Assembly: GCF_000192795.1 (NCBI RefSeq)
Contig: NW_007360684.1
Location: 1-12,751 of the forward strand
Direction of reading: 5' to 3'
DNA length: 12,751 nt
Origin: Vavraia culicis subsp. floridensis
Lineage: Eukaryota > Microsporidia > Pleistophoridae
Shown here: positions 8,128 through 12,751 of the stretch, in pieces
How the letters are laid out: each line of letters begins with the position of its first letter
Numbering within the stretch: the stretch's first letter is position 1
Position numbers and translations under genes: made by a program
The notes under the pieces: generated by a model
Told to the model about the DNA's origin: nothing
Databases searched by the model: none
Seen by the model: the letters and a program-made list of their open reading frames with translations, nothing else

Positions 8128-8522
8128 ATATTTTTAATAAAAACTATCTTTTAAGTCAAATATACCAGTTTTCTATAGTTAATAACTTTTTTGAAAGTGC
8201 TTTCGATTTAAAACTGAGAAGAAAGTGAACAGAGAAATCGAATTTTGTAGCAGACAAGATTGGATATACAATACGGCTCTGCTTGGTGAGGCGATAATTG
8301 AATCATTTTTGCGAATAAGCACAGTGTCCTAACAAAATAATAGCTCACAGCTACGTAAAAGCAATATTAGCACGTATTGATATAGTTCATTGCACCTAGC
8401 CATTAAAATTTCCGAAATCTTACCAAAAGAGTGTGAAAATGGTGGTTAAACGTATTCACAGTTCTTCTCAAAAACATATTTTATCAGCAACTCTCACAGA
8501 AATCACAACTCCAAAATGCCAC

Positions 8523-9572
8523 TCAATCCCATCTAAAGCCCTTCAACACAAAAAGATCTCTGCTCATATCTATAAGATTCGATGACAAAGCTGTGCTATC
8601 CAAATTTTCACTTCTTGCTTCAGCTATTTTGCTGATATGATGTTCCATATTCTGCATCAACGCATGCGCTACACCACCAAACGATATTTTATCGACCCAT
8701 CCATTCTTATGTATGGCAATCAATCCATTCTGCATCAGACCAAATAAAATTGGCTTTATCTTCTGTCGCTCTACTAGAACCTGCTTAATTATCTGATCAT
8801 CAGGCACGAATAGTTTCTCGACTATAAAATTGTAGAGCTTCCTTGTATCCATGTCTAAATGCTTATTAATTATCCATCGCTTTAAAACGGTTGCATTTAC
8901 TGCAAAGTTGTTGCTATTCACAGTGCATATGATCTTCTTTGCCACACCATTCTGTTGATCCAATGTAATTTTATCATTTTCGATATACTTAAGTATGTTT
9001 TCGCATCTCACATCAATATAGCGTTCTAATATGTAATCATTTACTATTTTATTCAACAGTTTTTTTTCCAAATACTCAAAGTCAAGCGTTAAGTATTTTC
9101 TAGTCTTTTTTCGTTTAGATATTTCAATATTTTTCATTTTTTCCTCTTTTCTGGTACCATATTCACGGAACTTTAGTCTCAAAAGAGACTTTATTTCATG
9201 TAATGGCACAGACTTGACAAACAACATCGCCTCGTCTTCATCATTTCTACGTATTGCAACACCCTTTACGAAAAGTTCTATAAGCATGTTTTGTTCTTTC
9301 TCGGACAGCAGGTCCATGTAAAATGGTAAAAATAACCTATTGAGGATGTATTTCGTATTTATTGTATAGTACGTAACGTTCTGGTATATGTTGTACTCCA
9401 CAACCCTAATCTGTATCAAATATTTCAAAATGCTGGTAATGGTAGCCACGTTAAACGGCATGTTGTCAACGAGCTGTTTGTACGTGACAGTCTTCAGGTT
9501 CAAAATAAAATCAACAACTGGTTCAAGCAACGTACCGCGTTCAAGGAGAATCAATTTGTAAATTTTATACAT
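8523..9572 (-). CDS. RPC82: RNA polymerase III subunit RPC3 (Rpc82-like)
   Basis: RPC3/Rpc82 is a tandem winged-helix subunit of the Pol III-specific RPC3-RPC6-RPC7 subcomplex, which works in promoter opening and initiation on tRNA and 5S genes. Residues 8-62 form the typical N-terminal winged helix (RGTLLEPVVDFILNLKTVTY, then SILKYLIQIRVVEYN), as in RPC3, where a helix-turn-helix precedes 'L..L.Q..VV.Y'. A second winged-helix-like region lies around 75-135. A third lies around 225-290, including ILFGLMQNGLIAIHKNG. Residues 300-349 form a C-terminal amphipathic helix (MQNMEHHISKIAEAR to LFVLKGF). At 349 residues it is much shorter than human (about 534) or yeast (about 654) RPC3. CCC lies five bases before the ATG. 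A TFIIE-alpha-like or other winged-helix protein is the alternative. Confidence 0.65.
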   Translation of the reverse strand: MYKIYKLILLERGTLLEPVVDFILNLKTVTYKQLVDNMPFNVATITSILKYLIQIRVVEYNIYQNVTYYTINTKYILNRLFLPFYMDLLSEKEQNMLIELFVKGVAIRRNDEDEAMLFVKSVPLHEIKSLLRLKFREYGTRKEEKMKNIEISKRKKTRKYLTLDFEYLEKKLLNKIVNDYILERYIDVRCENILKYIENDKITLDQQNGVAKKIICTVNSNNFAVNATVLKRWIINKHLDMDTRKLYNFIVEKLFVPDDQIIKQVLVERQKIKPILFGLMQNGLIAIHKNGWVDKISFGGVAHALMQNMEHHISKIAEARSENLDSTALSSNLIDMSRDLFVLKGFRWD

Positions 9573-9580
9573 TAAGAGGG
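9573..9580 (-). promoter_or_regulatory. C-tract start signal of the RPC3 gene
   Basis: On the minus strand CCC (9580-9578) lies five bases before the ATG at 9572, in the context AGCCCTCTTA. Confidence 0.45.
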
Positions 9581-9787
9581 CTGAGCAATGGGATTAATAA
9601 AAATGTTAGAAAAATACGTGTTTAAAGGTGGCACCTGGCGTGTTCTGTACAGTAAATCTTTGCATTGAGAATCATAGTATGTAAAACTTATGTGTGGTAC
9701 AATGCAATATTTTAGACATAAGGCATTTGTATGCATTCGTTCTTAACAATTTTGAACATTTGGCCATCAGTCCGCTCATCCAAATTT

Positions 9788-9808
9788 TTTGATCATCTTC
9801 TGATCAAA
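9788..9808. repeat. Perfect 8-bp inverted repeat (hairpin)
   Basis: TTTGATCA (9788-9795) and TGATCAAA (9801-9808) are exact reverse complements around a five-base TCTTC loop. The TGATCA core is shared with the hairpin at 963-991. Confidence 0.55.
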
Positions 9809-10154
9809 CTCCAGGATATTATCAAACACAAAAATTCAACTACTTATCGTCCTATGAAAGTGGAAAAGAAATTAACATAATATATCTAAAATTTCAATCA
9901 TATCAGCACTAAAATTCATTCAGTAAGATATGAATAACTACGTTTCTGGTAGAACAATTCATTTATCTTCCCTGGGATAGCAAATGAAATAGCTGAAAAA
10001 TAATATGTGATTTTTACTCCTTGTTTCATGATAAAACTCCCTAGGTAAGTCTTGGCTTAACACCATTCTATCATTAATACATCTCGAGATATAATATACT
10101 CCTAACTGCGTGTAATTATCCAAAAAATGTCCGGTATACTCGTTCTCCGCTTAC

Positions 10155-10290
10155 TCACACAAAAACAATTCATTATTTCTTTTTAAATCCGTTTTATTAT
10201 CATCTCCACCCACAAAACTCCCCGGTGCGCTGAACACCTACCATGGCCCTAGAAACTTTTGGTCACACAAAACAATTCACTATTTTTATT
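10155..10290 (+). repeat. Imperfect direct repeat, copies about 108 bases apart
   Basis: TCACACAAAAACAATTCATT (from 10155) and TCACACAAAACAATTCACTA (from 10263) agree over about 28 bases with one single-base gap and a few mismatches. Both copies lie upstream of the SNARE gene, the second just before its ATG. A local promoter duplication is the simplest reading. Confidence 0.5.
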
Positions 10291-10311
10291 ACCCATTCTG
10301 CACCCCTATGA
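10243..10311 (+). other. Upstream 22-codon frame overlapping the SNARE start
   Basis: ATG at 10243 (context CCATGG) opens a 22-codon frame, MALETFGHTK onwards, whose TGA overlaps the SNARE ATG as ATGA at 10308-10311. If transcription starts upstream of 10243 it would be a regulatory upstream frame. Microsporidian leaders are often very short, so it may never be transcribed. Confidence 0.25.
10303..10307 (+). promoter_or_regulatory. CCCC start signal of the SNARE gene
   Basis: CCCC at 10303-10306 lies one base before the ATG at 10308, preceded by a T-rich run at 10281-10290. The spacing is the same as in the EED-like gene. Confidence 0.5.
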
Positions 10312-10583
10312 GTAATTCTGACAGCGACACAGATGACAAGGACCAGTTCCGTACACGTATACAGGCACTCAGAAACTGTGCTATTGAAATAAACAGGGAA
10401 GCAGAGCTACAGAGAAAAAGCCTTGAGAGAAACGAGGGAACATTCCAAGAAACGATTAGTAGGATAACAAAATCAATAGAGGGTCTATCGACCCTTAAAA
10501 ACAATAAGTTTAGTCTTTCGTTCTACATCGTTTTAACAACATTAGTTCTGTGCACGCTCTTCTACTTTCTGCTTCTACGGTAA
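10308..10583 (+). CDS. BET1: Bet1-like Qc-SNARE, tail-anchored
   Basis: The 91-residue protein has an acidic N-terminus (SDSDTDD), a single SNARE helix at about 12-64 and a hydrophobic tail anchor at about 69-90 ending in Arg, with no signal peptide. The order and spacing follow Bet1, the ER-Golgi Qc-SNARE. RIQALRNCAIEINREAELQR (17-36) aligns with the human stretch KVSAIKSLSIEIGNEVKEHN. LERNEGTFQETISRI aligns with LAEMDSQFDSTTGFL, and the tail anchor starts at the same distance. At the ionic zero layer this protein appears to have Gln35, where yeast Bet1 has Ser and human His. By that criterion it is a canonical Q-SNARE, so Sft1 or another short Qc-SNARE remains possible. Expected site: Golgi or ER-derived vesicles, facing the cytosol. 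Confidence 0.75.
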   Translation: MSNSDSDTDDKDQFRTRIQALRNCAIEINREAELQRKSLERNEGTFQETISRITKSIEGLSTLKNNKFSLSFYIVLTTLVLCTLFYFLLLR

Positions 10584-11026
10584 GCTGTTGAATGTTTAGC
10601 ACACAGTCATAGTTTTTCACGCACGGAAATGAAATTGGTGGTTGTTGATGATAAAACGCATTTTCATAAGTAAAATTGTATGTTTTAGAACAAAACAGCA
10701 GATTTTCTTACAAATGCTGCTTTTAGCTATGTAATTGTTTGATAATGCCATTATTGGTGTTGTTCTTGATGTTTTGATCATATAGTTTTCGTCCGCGCTC
10801 TTCTGCGACTCATGTTGATCGCTCGATCGTACATTTGTTTTAAGACCAGAGGAAATGTTTAAATGATAAGACCACCCCAAACGTATTTTACTTCTAATTC
10901 ATCCCCAATTCAAACCAATATAACTCTTTTTACTTATCTTTTCGTATAACGTGATTTGTCAAAGATGTTTAAGACAATCAGAAACATTTAAAAAATAAAT
11001 GCTACGAATCCTAACAGAACTGCGCC
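10584..11026. other. Spacer between the SNARE and UAP1 genes
   Basis: No supported gene. A minus frame at 10617-10880 begins only at TTG, with its first ATG 33 codons in, and lacks recognisable features. An A-rich stretch at about 10988-11000 may be part of the UAP1 promoter, but there is no C-tract. The start has GCGCC against the ATG instead. Confidence 0.5.
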
Positions 11027-12028
11027 ATGGACTTCTACAAAGGGGACAGGCTAAATGAAGAGGGCAGAAGATTGTATAACATGGGCGAGGTGCACATACG
11101 AAAAGTATGTGTTGTCTTCTTGTGCGGTGGACAGGGAACGCGTCTGGGAAGCGACAAGCCAAAAGGCTGTTTTATTCTTCCGAAGTTGAACATGTGTCTA
11201 TTCGAGGTACATTTTCAGAAAATTAGGGAACTGCAGAGGAAATACAATGCAAAGATAAAGGTGTTTCTCATGACAAGTACGTTTACATATGACGATACGA
11301 AGAAATTTCTTGATGAACGCGATAATTTTGACTTGGATATTACTCTATTCAACCAAGATAATGTGGAATGTCTTAATTTAGAGATGAAATTGATGAAATA
11401 CGACGAAAATAGCACCTGTAAGTCACCCAATGGGAACGGCGGTCTTTTTAAAGCGTTACACCAATACCACATCATTGACAAGATGAAAGAATGCGATATA
11501 GAGTATGTAAACGTGGTATCTGTTGATAATGTTCTTGTTAATGTGTGCGATCCGCTTGCTATAGGAGTACTTTACGACAAAAATCTCGACATACTCAGTA
11601 AGGCCGTGATTAAGGCAGATGATGAGAGCGTAGGTGTGTTTGTGAGAGAAAACGGTCAATATGTCGTCAAAGAATACTTCGAATCAAAGGAAAGCTCGAA
11701 GCTGGCAAATATTTGTCATCACTACTTTAGATTGGACTTCCTTGAAAATCTTAAAAATGTGGATGAAGCGTACCATTTGTCGAAGAAAAAAATTCCTTAC
11801 TGTAGAAATGGCTCTATTATCAAGCCGGACAAACCGAATGGTTATAAACAGGAACTTTTTATATTTGACTTTTTCAAATACGCTAATGGGAACGAAGTTA
11901 TTCTCGTCCCAAGATTGCTAGAGTTTTCACCGCTAAAAAATTCAGACAAAGACAAGGGAAGCAACCCAACAACATGTGTTAGTGATTATCTGAAGATCAA
12001 ATCAACTGCGAATATTCACTTTAAATAA
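11027..12028 (+). CDS. UAP1: UDP-N-acetylglucosamine pyrophosphorylase
   Basis: The enzyme joins UTP and N-acetylglucosamine-1-phosphate to UDP-GlcNAc and pyrophosphate in the cytosol. UDP-GlcNAc is the donor for chitin, and so for the microsporidian spore wall, and for other glycoconjugates. The nucleotide-binding signature is LCGGQGTRLGSDKPKG (32-47). SPNGNGGLFKAL (133-144) corresponds to the UAP1 'DGNGGLYRAL' motif, VSVDNVLVNVCDP (164-176) to the metal/product-binding 'VDNILV' segment, and ANICHHYFRLDFL (227-239) to 'GNIANHFFTVPFL'. KKIPY (254-258) and EFSPLKNSD (299-307) complete the family pattern. All key blocks are present and in order. The 333-residue length is far below human UAP1 (about 505-520): the extended N-terminal region is reduced to about 30 residues and the C-terminal domain is cut back. 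The start at 11027 leaves no earlier in-frame ATG that would be better supported. Confidence 0.96.
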   Translation: MDFYKGDRLNEEGRRLYNMGEVHIRKVCVVFLCGGQGTRLGSDKPKGCFILPKLNMCLFEVHFQKIRELQRKYNAKIKVFLMTSTFTYDDTKKFLDERDNFDLDITLFNQDNVECLNLEMKLMKYDENSTCKSPNGNGGLFKALHQYHIIDKMKECDIEYVNVVSVDNVLVNVCDPLAIGVLYDKNLDILSKAVIKADDESVGVFVRENGQYVVKEYFESKESSKLANICHHYFRLDFLENLKNVDEAYHLSKKKIPYCRNGSIIKPDKPNGYKQELFIFDFFKYANGNEVILVPRLLEFSPLKNSDKDKGSNPTTCVSDYLKIKSTANIHFK

Positions 12029-12029
12029 A
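12024..12029 (+). terminator. AATAAA overlapping the UAP1 stop codon
   Basis: The hexamer AATAAA includes the TAA stop at 12026-12028. Canonical polyadenylation signals at or before stop codons occur in genomes with very short 3' ends. It may also be chance in AT-rich DNA. Confidence 0.3.
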
Positions 12030-12751
12030 GATCGGTAACTTATAAATTTATACGCAGTGAATTCAGAACACTTTACGGTCATTTCATTTCGTACTACTCG
12101 TGTCTAAATAGCAAGATACGAATTTGTTAATCCATTTTCAGATCTGTTTTTATTCATTATTTCAATGATTACAAGTGTGATCACACAAACGGGCAGAATC
12201 TAGTTCCAGCAATATTTATGTGTTATTTTGTAGTAACTGTTCCTTAAATAGTTCATTTGTTGGTTACATGCTGCTGTAATACGGGCTATCAGCATTTGAA
12301 AGAATAATAAATAGATGCACCAATATATGCTCAAATAACCTGTCCTGTTCATATCTACGTAAATAATGCTATAAACTATGAAAATATAGAATTTCGTGTA
12401 AAAAAATAATAATCGCGGCTCAAATTGGTTTAAATAGATCGTTGCTCGTTCTGAAAACTGAATCCGCAAAAAATAAATAACAGCGCCATTGTTTAACACA
12501 AAGAACAGACTATTATTTGCTGATGAATGAAGAATACTGAGGATTGAATGAATGACCCTGGAAATTAATGATTTATACGTTGTAGTACTTTAAATATGTT
12601 GCTAGCTATGCCAATACATCACAATACAATCATCTGTGCTTCTACACTGAGACGCCAAATTAATGTAACCGTACAAAGTGACCGGTAATGCAGTTCAGAG
12701 AGAAGTCAGTTCCAATGCTATGTGCTCACGGTTCTGTGCCTAAGAACGCAA
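12029..12751. other. Right-hand spacer without a supported gene
   Basis: The region is AT-rich. A minus frame at 12200-12499 starts only at GTG and has no recognisable domain. A plus frame from ATG 12688 is open to the right edge for 21 codons (MQFREKSVP onwards), too short to judge and without a C-tract start signal. Confidence 0.5.

Larger units (their letters stand above)
7783..8522. other. Spacer between TRM11 start and RPC3 end
   Basis: It is AT-rich, with no frame of interest on either strand. It contains a perfect 9-bp inverted repeat at 8092-8127. No tRNA or other RNA gene was recognised. Confidence 0.55.
9573..10307. other. Divergent promoter region between RPC3 and the SNARE gene
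   Basis: The two genes are transcribed away from each other, so both promoters should lie here. It holds a perfect hairpin at 9788-9808, an imperfect 28-base direct repeat (10155-10180 and 10263-10290), a 22-codon upstream frame (10243-10311), and a minus-strand copy of the sequence found next to the leader ATG at 468. No gene was recognised on either strand. Confidence 0.55.

Noticed and set aside
10617..10880. 87-codon minus frame between the SNARE and UAP1 genes
   Set aside because: It starts at TTG and its first ATG is 33 codons in; no motif seen.
12200..12499. 99-codon minus frame rich in hydrophobic and Tyr residues
   Set aside because: It starts at GTG and its first internal ATG lies halfway. 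The composition is what AT-rich spacer gives when translated.
836..12690. AGTGACCGGT(C)AATG at 836-850 and 12677-12690
   Set aside because: A shared 10-mer plus four bases is expected many times by chance in 12.7 kb, and neither is followed by a supported gene.

Overview
The window looks like a stretch of a microsporidian nuclear genome. The genes are short, intron-free eukaryotic genes, and most are clearly shorter than their human or yeast counterparts. They encode an EED-type Polycomb WD40 protein, the Trm11 tRNA methyltransferase, RNA polymerase III subunit RPC3, a Bet1-like SNARE and UDP-GlcNAc pyrophosphorylase. Five of the six complete genes have a C-tract (CCC or CCCC) one to seven bases before the ATG, sometimes with an AAATTT-like run further upstream, which is the start signal known from microsporidia. 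Moderate AT richness and long spacers (about 0.4 to 2.3 kb) fit the Trachipleistophora/Vavraia type of genome better than the very compact Encephalitozoon type. That lineage guess is inference only.

Layout from left to right: (1) positions 1-387, minus strand, a Cys-containing protein running off the left edge; its frame continues upstream across one TAG into a signal-peptide-like leader beginning at 468. (2) 469-2748, a spacer of about 2.3 kb with no convincing gene, a GC-richer island around 2100-2400, and a minus-strand frame with scattered stops that may be a gene relic. (3) 2749-3765 plus, EED-like protein. (4) 4355-5863 minus, long coiled-coil protein with a basic tail, convergent with the EED gene. 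(5) 6505-7782 minus, Trm11. (6) 8523-9572 minus, RPC3/Rpc82. (7) 10308-10583 plus, Bet1-like tail-anchored SNARE. (8) 11027-12028 plus, UAP1. (9) 12029-12751, no gene seen.

The genes do not form one pathway. They represent chromatin silencing (EED), tRNA maturation (Trm11), Pol III transcription (RPC3), ER-Golgi membrane fusion (Bet1) and chitin or glycoconjugate precursor synthesis (UAP1, relevant to the chitinous spore wall). The observations most worth following are the Polycomb EED homologue with a poorly conserved methyl-lysine cage, the secreted-protein frame broken by one in-frame stop at the left end, and the recurrent C-tract start signal, which settles the start of the coiled-coil gene. 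I see no tRNA, rRNA, CRISPR array or transposase.
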